A DNA stretch of 64,000 nt from Protopterus annectens (Eukaryota; Chordata; Ceratodontiformes; Protopteridae): assembly GCF_019279795.1 (NCBI RefSeq), contig NC_056731.1, forward strand, positions 863,297,571 to 863,361,570, in the 5' to 3' direction. A model generated the notes under the pieces. It was given only the letters and a program-made list of their open reading frames with translations, searched no databases and had not been told where the DNA came from. This document shows positions 42,443 to 53,675 of this stretch, piece after piece; within the stretch, counting starts at the first letter, position 1; the number at the start of each line of letters is the position of its first letter. A program made the translations under genes and the position numbers.

Positions 42443-44093
42443 GTTTGCTATCTCTGTGGAGTCAGTGTGTGTGATACCATTGGCCACTTCAGGTTACATA
42501 CGTAGCTGTAAAAGGCCTTATGGTTATCCTTGGCTGTATTTGCTAAGTTTATCTCCAAGGAGACCTTGGAGGATTTGACAAGTTGTCTTATTTATCTGTT
42601 GAGGCTGAGGAGGGTGCTTTTCCGTTGTCGGGGCCTTGCCTTTGTTTTCTTGGACAGCAACTTTTTGCATTTATCGTAAAGTTTGTTGATGATGGATGTC
42701 CACCATGGCGGCTTGTTTTTATCCTGGGGCTCTGGCTTTGATTCTTTCTGGTACGACCAAGTTTATACACTTATGCAAGTGATTGTACAAGGCTTTAGTG
42801 TAAGCTTCAGCATAGTTACCACTTCCAGCTTGGGGTGGGGCTTAGAATGCATTTATACCTTCATCTAGGAATAAATAGTTTGCCTTGGTGAAGTGTTTTA
42901 GTCTGATTTCACCCTTTGTGAGTTGTGGTGCTAGTGCCAGCTCGAAGGTGACTGATTTGTGGTCAGTTGTAACTAATGAGGGTCTGACAGTTGTGGCAGT
43001 GCATCTGTTTGACATGTTGGTGAGGACCAGATTCAGAATGTTTGTTCCCCTTGTCGGGGTGTGGGCGATTTGTTCCATGGCATTTGAATTAATAAAGTCA
43101 AGGAACTTTTGTGCTAGTGAGTTAGGGCTAACATATGCTTCCCAGTTGATGGTGGGATAATTGAAATCCCCCATAACCAGTGTGTTTGGTAAAATTTGAA
43201 TTGCCTCCAGTTTAGTCAAGTAAGCTTCGTAGGTGTTGTGACCCATGGAGGGGGATCTGTAACTGGCTATGACTTGAATGAGAGTCTTACCCATCGTAAC
43301 CTGGACCTGGAATAACTCCATGGAGTTGTCCAGACTAACTAGATGGGAAGTGAAGTTATCTGTAATATAGACTGAAACACCGCCTGTTTTGGTTTTCACA
43401 TGTTCATTTTGCAGTCTAATGGTGTGGAAGGCATTGTACCCTCGCAAGACCGGGGTACTCTTGGAGGCCATGAACCAGGTTTCTGTGATTGCACATACAT
43501 CTACATCTTCTAGTGAAAGAAGTGCTTCCAGGGAGTGAGTTTTTTTAATCTCCTAGCATTTAGCAGCATGACCCTTATTTTGTTCTGATTGGTTAATTTC
43601 ATGTTGGCAATGTTGTTTTGGTGACCTTCCCTAAAAAAAGCACTATAGGGGAGGCAAGACCGTTTGTCAGCAGTCAAAAGCCTAGAGGTGCCAGGTGCAA
43701 ACCTTGTCTGGCAAAGCAGCGAGGTTTGTCGACCATGGCCTCCCAGGCTGACAGGAACTGGATTCCCTTTGAATGACACCAAAAACTGAGCCAATTATTG
43801 AAATCAGTCACTTTTGTTTATACTGTGACATCATTCTAGGTGAGGGTAGTATGCTGCTCAAAGCTAGGGACATACCTGCATGGGACACATACTCAGAAAG
43901 CCCAACCATATCTCTCTTCATATAGTCCAGTGAGGTATATCTCAGGTCATTCATACCAACATGAACTATGACAGATTCATAATGGCACTTGTTGCTGAGA
44001 GACATGAGTGCATGCATGATCTGATGAATCCTGGCACTGGACAGGTAGGTGACATTGACTTTCTCCTTGTCCAACCTGGTGAGTGCAAACAAT
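42443..44093 (-). pseudogene. CR1 copy H continued: linker, endonuclease, ORF1 end
   Basis: The minus-strand endonuclease is at 43471-42842 (GGVSVYITDNFTSHLV, ASYRSPSMG, VMGDFNYPTINWE, TRGTNILNLVLTNM, TTDHKSVTFEL). ORF1 esterase pieces are at 44092-43780 (TYLSSARI, VHVGMNDLRYTS, ILPSPRMMSQ). The piece joins 36010-37759 when PLE-2 is removed. The copy stops at about 44093, inside ORF1, so it is 5' truncated. Confidence 0.88.
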
Positions 44094-44680
44094 ATTGGAT
44101 AAACAGATTACACAAAATGCTTGTAGATAGTGCAGTACATTTTTCTTTTCAAACAGAAATACATTTTCCAGAATAGTTTGTAACAGTTCTGTTTTGCAAA
44201 TCTGGTACAAAATAGAATCAAGTGTTAGTCTCTTCCTAAAACAGATTCATAACCTTGTAATAGATAATTCATAACTTTATATATTTAATTCATAAATGTA
44301 ATGTTTTTCAAATTTCACAAGTGATTGCCTGAATAATTTTCTTTTTCTTTAGTCTTTTCAGTCATTATGCAGATTCACCTTTAGCAAACATTTCAAATGA
44401 TTTCAGTTATTGTTCATGATGTGTGGCCTTGTCATATTTCAGAATCAGAACTGAAGGAAAAAAGTAATGTATCCACACAGTTTCTCAGTGCATGTTCACA
44501 CTGGCATTTATTTTAATATTAAAGCTAAAGCCTTACAGTAGTTTAGGGCTGCAAGTGGACAAACACATCTTTTCACTGCAGATCAGTTCAACACTCACAC
44601 ATGAAATACAGGGCATCATGAAAGCACTGTTTCAAAAGAGGCCTCCTATATATATTCACCTTTTGCAGAGAACAATCTGC
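44094..44680. other. Unassigned stretch
   Basis: No recognised element between the CR1 5' break and the AC array. Confidence 0.35.
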
Positions 44681-44682
44681 CT

Positions 44683-44683
<1 letters not shown>

Positions 44684-44751
<68 letters not shown>

Positions 44752-44754
44752 ACG

Positions 44755-44852
<98 letters not shown>

Positions 44853-44895
44853 GACACGCACATGCACACCCACACACGCACACCCATGCACACAC
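44684..44895. repeat. Long (AC)n microsatellite with G variants
   Basis: About 200 bp of AC repeats with scattered gcac variants. Long translated frames across it are artefacts. Confidence 0.97.
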
Positions 44896-45005
44896 AAATA
44901 ATTCAGGAACTTGTGCACTGAGTATTATAAATGTTGTATATAGTAGAGGCAGTAATCTAAGTTTTTCAGTTGAATTTGAAGATCAATCAGCTGTAAATAA
45001 AATTA

Positions 45006-45337
45006 CAGTAAACTCTCAGTTAACCAGAACTCAAGCAGCCAGCACTTTCAAGCAACTGGCAAAAAAAAAAAAAAAAAAATCAAAGAAATACAGTACAATT
45101 TTCATGTATTGCACTTTCTGCTTCCCTCCACATATCTTCTGTTTTTAGAGATTTACAGTTTTAAAAAGGAAGATAGGAATAAATTCTCTTTCTCCCCAGC
45201 CTGAAAACAAGTCAAACCAAACAAACAGTATAGGGTACAGTACAGTATTAGTCAGGCCTATTTTTAATAGTAACTCTCAAGCAACCAGAAACTACAGTTA
45301 TCTGGCATCTACCAATCCCCATGGGTGTTGTTTACTG
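45006..45337. mobile_element. Small TA-flanked DNA transposon (mariner/pogo-like MITE)
   Basis: CAGTAAAC at 45006-45013 and its complement GTTTACTG at 45330-45337 are both bordered by TA (45004-45005, 45338-45339). Subterminal sequences ctctcagttaaccagaac (left) and ctctcaagcaaccagaaac (right) are related in direct orientation. At 332 bp it has no transposase. TA target and CAGT-type ends suggest the Tc1/mariner or pogo group. An A-run (45061-45080) lies inside. Confidence 0.55.
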
Positions 45338-45339
45338 TA

Positions 45340-46018
45340 TTTGAATGCCAATTCCACTTACACAATTGCAGTATGCACACGGCATCTAACAAATCTGACA
45401 GCTGTTACTTTTTCACGTTTTGACTAAAATTTATTTTGACATCCTGGAAAATTATCTTACATTTCCTATGTAAAATAGACAAATAGTTGACTTCTATTTC
45501 TTTCTTAAAAGGGCGATCAGTAGCTCTGTTTGTTTTTGGTTAATGAAGTTAACAAAAATATAACTTCCACATTGTGTATAAATTTAAAAGTTAATGTTTT
45601 GGTTTAATTTTATACTTAGGTAATGGAAATTTAAATAAAGATAGTAACAGTGCAGTAACTGGAGTTGTAAAATAATTTAAAGAGTTGAAGCAATAGTGTT
45701 TTAAATTACATTAGGAAGGTTAAAAACATTAGTAACTTGTAGCCTCTGAGAGATTAAACACTTTAGAAATGTTTTAGACTATGAATTTGCCATTTTTATA
45801 CCACAAAATTAATATATCATGGATAGGTTTAGTATTGCTAACTGAATAGCATTGTTTAGTTTCCTTAATGATCTTGCTATATACTATATTGAAAAAAAAG
45901 GAAGCTTCTAGATCAGCAAAACAAGCCTGTAGGTCATAGGATTAGTTTTCCACTAATAGCTGTTCTGAACATCTAATGTAGTCAAAATTGCAAAATGGTT
46001 AAGTGTCTCATACTTATT
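45340..46018. other. Unassigned A/T-rich stretch
   Basis: Nothing recognised. Confidence 0.35.
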
Positions 46019-46110
46019 TATTATTTATTTATTTTCTGTTCATTTTTTTTGAGGACCATGCTTGCAGGCTGACCCCAAGGAGCCTTTTCTGTACAAAAGA
46101 AACTACAAAT
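46019..46110 (-). repeat. LINE-like 3' tail fragment
   Basis: ttattatttatttattttct followed by a gaggaccatgcttgcaggct and aaggagccttttctg resembles in layout the L2 tails at 19.85, 29.77 and 62.5 kb. The match is loose. Confidence 0.35.
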
Positions 46111-46334
46111 TGTTAATATTTGTGGAGTACAGCAGAGAAACAAAACTATCTCGAAACCAAGTTGAAGTATATGGCACAGTGTGTCTAACAGACATAACAG
46201 TGAAGAAGAGCATGGCATAATGACGAGATTAATTCACAGAGACTCATTAAGCCCAGTACACTCCATATAGGCTACTGAATGTCTAAGACATATATTACAT
46301 AGACCATGGTAAGTAAGATTCACTACAATTTATG

Positions 46335-46560
46335 CCAGACTGGCCACTCTAGTGGCATAGAGGCAAAAAGCTCAGACTGCAGCCTAAGTGACCCAAGTTT
46401 GATTAGCAGTTTGGATGATGGACGGAGCAGTATGGAGGATGGGCATACCTATCCTGGAGAAGAGATTGCTGGAGTGTTATATAATGGCCTGTGGCAGAAG
46501 AATTCCTTGAATAAGATGTTAGGCTGGGAAGTGGAGGATAAAGAGTAGGATTGACTGACC
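46335..46560 (+). mobile_element. Possible SINE-like element
   Basis: A tRNA-like opening (ctagtggcatagaggcaaaa) and a box-B-like cccaagtttgattag. No tail or target duplication was identified. The stretch 46560-46849 up to the LTR is unassigned. Confidence 0.3.
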
Positions 46561-46849
46561 CTATGGCCAGGGGTGAGCCCACGCTTAATGTGGTCCTCCC
46601 ATTCCCTAAACAGATTATATTAGGGCAATGTCAATATTTGTGTTTAGGGAGATAAGTCAGTAAAAATCCTCCACATGGCCAGATAATGTCCTGTCTGGTA
46701 GCCAGTCTAACTGTTCACCTGGTGGGGAGCCTTAAACAATAGAGCCTGCCTTAGAGCTTCCTAGTGAAGGGAACACCTGCTGTCCATCAGGAAACAACTT
46801 CCAGGGGAGGCAATATGGCTGCCATAGGTGGCTTGATTGTCATACCATG

Positions 46850-48105
46850 TGTGATGATATGAGGTAGTGCCATCTGTGCCAGGGAGAGTAGGAAACTGCA
46901 TGTGTAACATATGTCAGTATAGCTAGCTGGAGTTTTGTAAATAATTTTATGTCATTTGACTATCACACAGATTTGTAAAGATGCTTGTGTTAAAATTTTA
47001 TTTGTAAAGTTGCTTGTGTTAAAAATGCATCAACATTGGGTCCTGCTGGACAGAAAAGGGATATATATTTATATTTATGTTAGTATTATTATAACTGATT
47101 AAATGTATATGTTTTAACAGAGAATTCTGGAAGGGAAGAGGTCAATCTCAATAGAGCTAATTTTGAAAAAATAGATTGAAAATTAAATGGGTTGGTTTAT
47201 GCCATAAAGATTTATCTTACATGTGTGATTGCAGCCAGAGACAAAAATGTCTGGGAAAACCAGGATTAGGAATCTTACTATATTGCCCTTAGGGATGAAC
47301 TAATTGTTACCCTGGAAGGGTGGAGGTTTTTGAAATTGTTTTACAGATTTCAGCTACTGCAACAGATCTTGGCAAAGCTTTTGGTGTGTATTGTACCAGA
47401 GTCAGGTGACCAGATGTGATGTCATTCTATAACCATCACTGAAATGAGTCTTTAGATATTAGTGAGAGATATGGTGGAACTCTTTCAGCAGCACTTTGTT
47501 TTTTGAAACCTGACAGAAAAGTTGTCTGACAGATATCTCATACAACCACACACCTCATCTTGCCTTGTTATAGTAAGCAACTAAACACTCATCACCTTGG
47601 TTTGCTGTTGTAAGTAACTTAACTAGGGAACGGTAATTCTTTAGTCAAGTCAGGAAAATATATTGAGATTAGTTAAGCATTGTTTTACTGCATCTCTGTA
47701 AATCTATCCAATGGAGTTATTTTTATATCTCCTGTGACTGAAACTCTGGTGTTTGTTGTAACTAGATATTGAGTATTCTCATTTTTTTTATCTTATTATT
47801 TGTTATTAAATATTTATGTGCCTTTCATTGCGGTTGGTCTTTTAGACAGCATTTTAACAGCTTAAGAGTACTTATGCTTATTTTAGTGACACTATGGCTG
47901 CTGTTGAAAACTTTGCTGCATTGGCCAGACTCTACCATTTGTATTAGTATTAATTTTACTCAGTATAATTTGGTACCTTTGTAAGAGCCTTAGAGTAGCT
48001 GACTGGTGGCAGCATAATTACCTTATAGTTTGGGAAGAGGGGCATGGCTGGTACATCTGTGCCAGCCTTACCCAGGTGTATGTGTGTATGTGAAGATCAA
48101 ATATC

Positions 48106-48189
<84 letters not shown>

Positions 48190-48445
48190 AGCTACTGGAA
48201 ACAGGGACATGGTGCTCCAAAGTGGTCAATGTGGAGGCGTGTTTGGGGCCTGGAGAAAGACAGAGTCCAGCCCCATGTCTGGAGTGTGTTCCCTGTGTGT
48301 TCTTAAGGAAAATGTGTTTGGTGCAGAGAGCTGCATCTGCAAATACTGTGTGTATCCATTTTTGTTCCTAGTGGCTGTTCCTCACCAGTATCAGTGGTGA
48401 GGACTGAGGCTCCTTGATTACTGGCCCAGAGTAGGAACCATCACA
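46850..48445 (+). mobile_element. 5' LTR of a Ty3/gypsy-type retrotransposon
   Basis: The 1596-bp LTR starts TGTGATGATATGAGG and ends CCATCACA, so TGTGATG/TCACA ends are inverted. It aligns with the solo LTR at 1823-3680 and with the truncated 3' LTR at 53676-54318. It holds a TG microsatellite (48111-48188) at the same place as in the solo LTR. Transcription should start within this LTR, but no confident TATA box or poly-A signal could be singled out. Confidence 0.88.
48111..48188. repeat. (TG)n microsatellite inside the 5' LTR
   Basis: About 38 TG repeats. The solo LTR has about 18 at the equivalent place. Confidence 0.96.
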
Positions 48446-48448
48446 TAT

Positions 48449-48468
48449 TGGTGGCATCTGGGTGGGAT
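48449..48468 (+). promoter_or_regulatory. Probable primer-binding site
   Basis: Three bases after the LTR end is TGGTGGCATCTGGGTGGGAT, in the position and with the TGG start expected for pairing with a tRNA 3' end. The tRNA was not identified. Confidence 0.5.
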
Positions 48469-48615
48469 ATTAATTGAACTTCAGTAGCCTGTGGGCAGTT
48501 GACACTGAAGGTGTAGGTACTCTCAGCAGCCACAAGGTAAACATGTAGAGTTGCATTTTCACAACAGTTGTGTTTATTTTTGTTAGTTTAGTTTAGTCAG
48601 GGAAAGCAGTTAAAG

Positions 48616-49140
48616 ATGCCAGCAGAGGATTATGGCAAGCTGACAAAGAACCAGTTGGCCAAGGTGTGTGAATCCAAAGGCCTGGTGCATGCCAGCCTGA
48701 CTAAAGAGCAAATGATTCCAGTCTTAATGACAGCTGCAGAATGGACCAGCAACCAGGAAGACAACCAGTCTGGTGATGGGGATATGCAGCCTTTAGACAA
48801 AGGCCAGTTCATCTTTTCCTCAGAGGACTTAAAAACCCATCTGGAGTTAAAGAGACTTGAACTGGAGGCCATACATTTGGAATTAGAATCAGTAGAGGGA
48901 TTGGAGTGTTTGGAAGTCAAACAGAATAAGAGACTGCAGTGTTTCAAGGCCAAACAAAGGGAGAAATAGTGCCAACATGAGAGGGAGATGCTGACTATTC
49001 ATCAGGGTCATGGAGGTAATAGGGAAGGGAATAACTGAACCCCAGAAGCAATAAAGGTCAGTAAATTTCTTCCACAGTTTACAGAAGGTGATAATTTTGA
49101 TAGTTTTATTCATATATTTGAAATAGTATGTGTTAGATTA
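48616..49140 (+). pseudogene. gag-like region, N-terminal part
   Basis: The ATG at 48616 opens a frame of 117 codons to a TAG at 48967. An N-terminal helix-extension-helix-like stretch (KLTKNQLAKVCESKGL) resembles SAP-like starts of gag in this group. A charged coiled-coil-prone segment (LELKRLELEAIHLELE) follows. Past the stop the frame goes on to KFLPQFTEGDNFDSFIHIF (about 49055-49120), the start of the capsid-like region. The frame is then broken near 49142. It is a structural protein remnant, not expressed intact. Confidence 0.7.
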
Positions 49141-49141
49141 G

Positions 49142-49978
49142 GGACTTCCATTTTAAAGTAGTTATTAGGCATTAGGCAGACTAAAAAGTAAAGTAGGCCG
49201 AGAAATGTAGTGTCTGAATTGCGTTTCATTTATGTATACATTTTAGAAAAGACATTTAAGCAGAAGGGAAGAATACCCTTGCTGGTCAAGCATGAGAGAA
49301 AACAGTTCCCAAGGGAAGGCTACAGACTGTTCTTTTTCCATTCCTTTAGCTACAGAATGTTCCTTTCTCAAGGGAAAAATGTACATAGCAATGGAATACT
49401 AGATAAAGAAGGACATGCATCACCAGGCTTGGAAACCAAGGTAACCAAGGCTAAGGAGGCGTGTAAAGCATTACAGGGGTTTGGTATTATTAAAACATAC
49501 TTCAGATATAGTTAGGGAAATCAGTTAGTTAGTTTGACCTGACATACAGAAAATATTAAATAGCCAGCATTTTAGAAAGGAAGCTACAATACAGACACTT
49601 GAGCCTGAGTACAGAAGACAGGTCAAATAAAGACTGTTTCAGTTTACATTATTCAGGACAATCAGAATATATGTGGAGAAACTTTGGATATATTTAGCAG
49701 CACTGTTATTAATAACCAGCATCCCAGCCTTTATACAGACTGTTATTGTTTATCAGCAATGTTAATAAAGACAGTATTCAAATATTGTGAACATCTAATA
49801 AAGCCTTATTAAATGAACTACAGTGTTTGGAGGATTCATTGTGAAAAGTACATAAGACTTGGCCCATAAAGGAAAGACTGGCACCTGTTCAGCATGAGCT
49901 TGGGTAATTAAAAGATAAAGACTTTCATTCTAGTTTCATTTCAGTTGTTTCCAGTTAATTCCAGTATAGTAAACAGTA
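49142..49978. other. Extra sequence within gag
   Basis: The capsid-like region stops at about 49140 and resumes at about 49980 (WLWVRFLTPLLSGKA). The 0.84 kb between is not recognised as gag and has no identified ends or duplication. It may be an insertion or a rearranged piece of a related retroelement. Confidence 0.5.
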
Positions 49979-50129
49979 TAATGTTGACCAATGGCTCTGG
50001 GTACGGTTTCTGACCCCCTTACTCAGTGGTAAAGCTGTAACTGCTATTTCTAAATTGTCTGATACTGATTGTTTAAACTATGATAAAGTTGTTTAAGCTA
50101 TGATAAAGTTAAACAATGTTTATTGGAAT
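49979..50129 (+). pseudogene. gag-like region, capsid middle
   Basis: VRFLTPLLSGKAVTAISKLS and DTDCLNYDKV are readable, then the frame reaches the insertion site duplicated at 51059-51072. Confidence 0.65.
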
Positions 50130-51072
50130 ACAGATTGAAAAAGTTAGGTACTTGTGCGTAAAGTGGCTTCAATGTAGTAGTGCGGAATAAATCCAAGTTA
50201 CAGTTCAAGACTCAGATTCTCAATTCTTCTCAGTCAAGAATGCCTTTCTCGGTTCAAATCCAAAATGTTGTACATACATAAACAGAACAGGCAGAGAGAA
50301 GAATTATAGGCACCAATAATATTTTAATTCTCCAGATCATTGCATTCTCACTTCGTGTTTTTTATATAGTATTTTCATTAATTATTTAATTATTAAATGA
50401 ATAATTTATAACAATAACATAAAAAGTGGGAAAATTAAATTATCAATTAATCAAAAAATAATATAAATCATCATTATATATACATTATAACAAAATCTCA
50501 CAAAAAGTATGTTTAACACATAAAAAAAAAAAAAAAAACATAAACATATGTTAAAAAAAATATGTATATTTGTTAAAAAGCATATTCAAGATTTCCAGAG
50601 TATTAGAGAAAAACTTAACTTTTACTGTAGAGAGAATTTATAAACTTTGTATGATGTGATGTAGATATAAGCATGTTGTTTTTGATCATTTATCACAGAT
50701 ATTTAATTGCTCTCTCTCTTTGTATGTTTAAGATATATAATGATGCATACTCTTTTTACTGTTGGTATATTAATATTATATTTTTAATGAGAATTAATTT
50801 GTTACAATGTATTACATTAACTATATAATTATTCACTATGTTAATTACTAAAATGTGATATATCGCTCTCACAATGAGAGTGAATGTTATTATCGTGAGA
50901 AATAAATCTCATCTTGATATTCTGCTGTGTATGTACTGGGACACAAAGTACTTTGAACAGCGAAATCTCTTGAATTCTGGCACTGAATCTGGGAACTCTG
51001 TTCATTGTTACAGGTGCTTTCACTACGCTTTGCTGAATTTATTTCATTTTTTATCTACAAATGTTTATTGGA
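50130..51072. mobile_element. About 0.94-kb A/T-rich insertion in gag with 14-bp duplication
   Basis: The 14-mer atgtttattggaat occurs just before the insert (50116-50129) and at its end (51059-51072). Gag codons continue in frame if one copy plus the insert is removed. The insert is very A/T-rich, has an A-run near 50521-50538 and a gctctcacaatgagagtg hairpin (50866-50883). It encodes nothing recognised. The duplication length matches the two PLE insertions here, but no PLE protein is present. Confidence 0.72.
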
Positions 51073-51590
51073 ATGTTTTAAGTTAACACCTAAAGCTTAG
51101 AGAAAAAAGTTTCATAAGCATAGATGCAAAGCAGATGAAAGTGTATGTGATTATATTGCTGAGTTAAGCACTTATTTTCATTGGTGGGTGAGTAAGTGTT
51201 AGGTTACCACTTTTGAAAGGCTGGCAGACCTTTTGGAGAGAGAACAAGCCCTTAGCACTTTGCCTAAGGACATGAGAATCTGGTTGGCAGACTGCGAGTG
51301 TAACTTTCAGATGAGATGGTGAGAAAAGGGGATCTCTACTTAGCAAGCAGGGCACCACTGCGCAAGAAGGGGATACCCAGTACTGCACATGGATATAAGG
51401 AAACCCATGGTGGGCAGCCTAAACCACCCCAACAGAGTCCACCAGTAGCAGAGGAAACCAGTAGGTCAGGTACACAGCCAGGATCAAGGGTTAGATGTTT
51501 TAAATATAACCAGAGGGGCAATGTAGCATACACATGTCCAATGAAGCAAGGTGGGGAACAAAAGGTGAGGGGAGCCAGGAAGTGGGAATA
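51073..51590 (+). pseudogene. gag-like region, C-terminal part with zinc knuckle
   Basis: It continues with KADESVCDYIAELS-type sequence (51110-51170), LADLLEREQALSTLPKDMRI (51220-51285) and a basic/proline-rich tail. A degraded CCHC knuckle (CFKYNQRGNVAYTCP, 51498-51542) follows. The second Cys and the His of the knuckle are lost. It ends at 51591. Confidence 0.75.
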
Positions 51591-51595
51591 ACAGC

Positions 51596-52250
51596 ATGCC
51601 AGTGGCAAGTTGTCAGAAGACAACAGGGGTAACAAACTATCACTGGAGTTTGTATCCTTTCTTAGTGGATGGAAGACAGACCACTGCTAAGAGAGACACA
51701 GCCTCTGGCATAACCATTGTGAAGCCTGCAATGTTTAAAGAGAAGCAGTACTTGCTTGGGCAGACCATTCCAGTCAGAGCTTTAGGAGGGAACCCATTCA
51801 AAATACCTTTGGCCAGGGTTCACCTTGACTGGCAGGGTGGAAAAGGAAGCAAGCAGGTAGGTGTGTTTGAGGATATCCCTGCAGATGTCTTGATAGGGAA
51901 TGATTTTGATAACGCAGTACCTTGTGTGCATGCAGTTACAGGCAGTCAGGCTTGGAGACATGCATGTGGGTTTGTTGGCCTGGGGTAGACCCAGACAGAC
52001 CTCACACCTGAAGCTGGGGCTGATGATGTGGCTATTTCAGGGAGGGAGCTGCCCTGTAGCAGTGAGCCTGAAAGTGAGCCACAGCTGTTGGTATGTACGT
52101 TCCCATGGACAGGCTGACTGCAAGGACAGAGGTGAGTGGTAGTACCCAGGCTGATAGTGAGCCACCACTGTCAGAAGATAACAGGCTTACTGTGCAAAAG
52201 GAGCTGGGAAGGGACACAAAGGTAGAGTTGAGGGGATCACTTCTTAATCT
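51596..52250 (+). pseudogene. Retroviral-type aspartic protease region
   Basis: The frame 51596-51988 contains FLVDGRQTTAKRDTASGITI, where the expected D-S/T-G active site reads DTAS, and DVLIGNDF, the second protease landmark. Bases 51989-52250 continue with frame breaks into an acidic linker. It would process the Gag-Pol protein but is inactive as read. Confidence 0.72.
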
Positions 52251-52738
52251 CAAAATACTGAAATAATGCTTTCAGTATCTTGTGACTAATATCGTAAAAG
52301 TGCAGTTAACTGAAACTGCACTTTACTGAGTCTTGAATTATTGAATGTGCTATTGAGGTGGTGTGTTATGGTTTGTGTTTGCAGTGCATTGTGGTTTGGG
52401 ATTGAGATATGGCAGACAATGTGTGGCTGTGTATGGAAATTCAGATAAGTTTCTAGTGTTTAAGGGATTTGGGTAGGGTTTTTTGTTTTGTAATGTTGTG
52501 GGATGTTTTGGGAGTTGGGTGGGTTACACGGATGAGTGTACTTGTGTTGCTGTTGAAGGTGGTGTGTGTTTTGAATGTGTAGTGTGTGCAATTTTTGTGT
52601 GTGTGTGTGATGGTGTATGAAGTAAGTGCAGGGTGCGTGGTGGTAGGTTATTAGTGTTTTTGTGGTAGTGCGACCTCAGAGTTGGTATATATAAGTAGCG
52701 GTGATGTGGGGGGCTGAGTGCAAGGGGGCTTGGGAGTG
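52251..52738 (+). mobile_element. Hairpin-family insertion between protease and integrase parts
   Basis: The pol frame stops near 52250. The insert has hairpins atactgaaa/tttcagtat (52255-52279) and aaagtgcagtt/aactgcacttt (52297-52324), a long TG-rich middle, and the shared core gtagtgcgacctcagagttg, tatatataagtagcggtg, tgtggggggctgagtg (52667-52725). It is related to the elements at 390-770 and 1150-1610. The true ends are uncertain. Confidence 0.55.
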
Positions 52739-52739
52739 A

Positions 52740-53590
52740 CCCTTCAAAGTGGTAAGGAAGGTCATTGATGTTAATTACATGACAAACCTGCTAGGCAGGA
52801 GACAGGGGCACAAATTGTACCATGTTAACATGATGAAGTCTTACCATGATAGGGAGGTCCTGGGCAGACTGCAAAGGTCACAGTTGACCATTAAGGCCAG
52901 TAAATGTCAGGTGGGTATGGCAGAGATCTCCTACTTGGGACATAGAGTGAGGAGTGGTAAGATTAGGCCATAACCTTCCAAAGTGGAAGCTATTCAGGTG
53001 TGGTCTGCCTCTGTAACCAAAAAGCATGTGATGGCATTCTTGGGGACAGCAGGGAACTCTAGAAAGCTCATTTCCAATTATAGTACATTAGCTGTTCCCC
53101 TCACAGACCTGCCAGATAAGGTAGTGTGGACCTCAGCCTGTGAGAAAGCATTCCAAAAGCTTAAAGGGACTTTGGGAGGATCCCCTGTGTTAGCCAGTTC
53201 AGATTACAGCAAAGAATTAGTTGTACAGGTGGATGCTTCAAACCATGGGACGGGGGCTGTGCTCAGTTAGGTTTCCTTAGAGAAAGAAGGGCAGCCAGTT
53301 GCATATCTCAGCTGTGGAATCCAACCCAGAGAGGAATGTTATGAGCTGTAGAAAAAAGAATGTCTAACCATAGTATGGCCACTGTAAAAATTTCAGCCCT
53401 ATCTGTATGGAAGGAAATTCACTGTGGTTACAGACCACAATCCCTTAACATGGCTACATTGAGCCAGCCAGCAAAATGCCAAGTTCTTAAGGTGGAGCCT
53501 GTAGTTGTAGGCATATGACATGACAGTGCAGCACCATAGTGGGGTCAGCAATGCCAATGCAGATGGGATCTCAAGACAGGGTATAGGTTA
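52740..53590 (+). pseudogene. Pol remnant: integrase end, then RT end and RNase H
   Basis: Bases 52749-52850 read VRKVIDVNYM and HKLYHVNMMKSYHDRE, the C-terminal tail of an integrase. This is joined directly to the end of an RT (LTIKASKCQVGMAEISYLGH). A connection and RNase H follow with VVQVDASNHGTG, ECLTIVW, VVTDHNPLTWL and ANADGIS in order. Several stops. The RNase H is followed at once by the PPT and LTR, with no integrase after it. Integrase upstream of RT is the Gmr1-type order described for some deuterostome Ty3/gypsy elements. Most of integrase and the RT catalytic core are deleted. Confidence 0.8.
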
Positions 53591-53664
53591 ATGTGTTCCC
53601 AGACAGGCCCATTTCTCTCAAGCAAAGTTTTTTCTGGGTCACTTAAAAACTAGCTTGAGTCTTT

Positions 53665-53675
53665 AAAAGGGGGGG
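53665..53675 (+). promoter_or_regulatory. Polypurine tract
   Basis: aaaaggggggg directly precedes the 3' LTR start TGTGATGATATGAGG. This is the plus-strand primer site in LTR elements. Confidence 0.85.

Noticed and set aside
49210-49515. 101-codon frame in the extra gag segment
   Set aside because: No recognisable domain or second copy. It is kept only as part of the unexplained 49142-49978 segment.
48616-53590. Functional retrovirus or domesticated gag/pol gene
   Set aside because: Stops, frameshifts, a degraded protease site and zinc knuckle, and loss of the RT core and most of the integrase rule out function. No envelope gene is seen.
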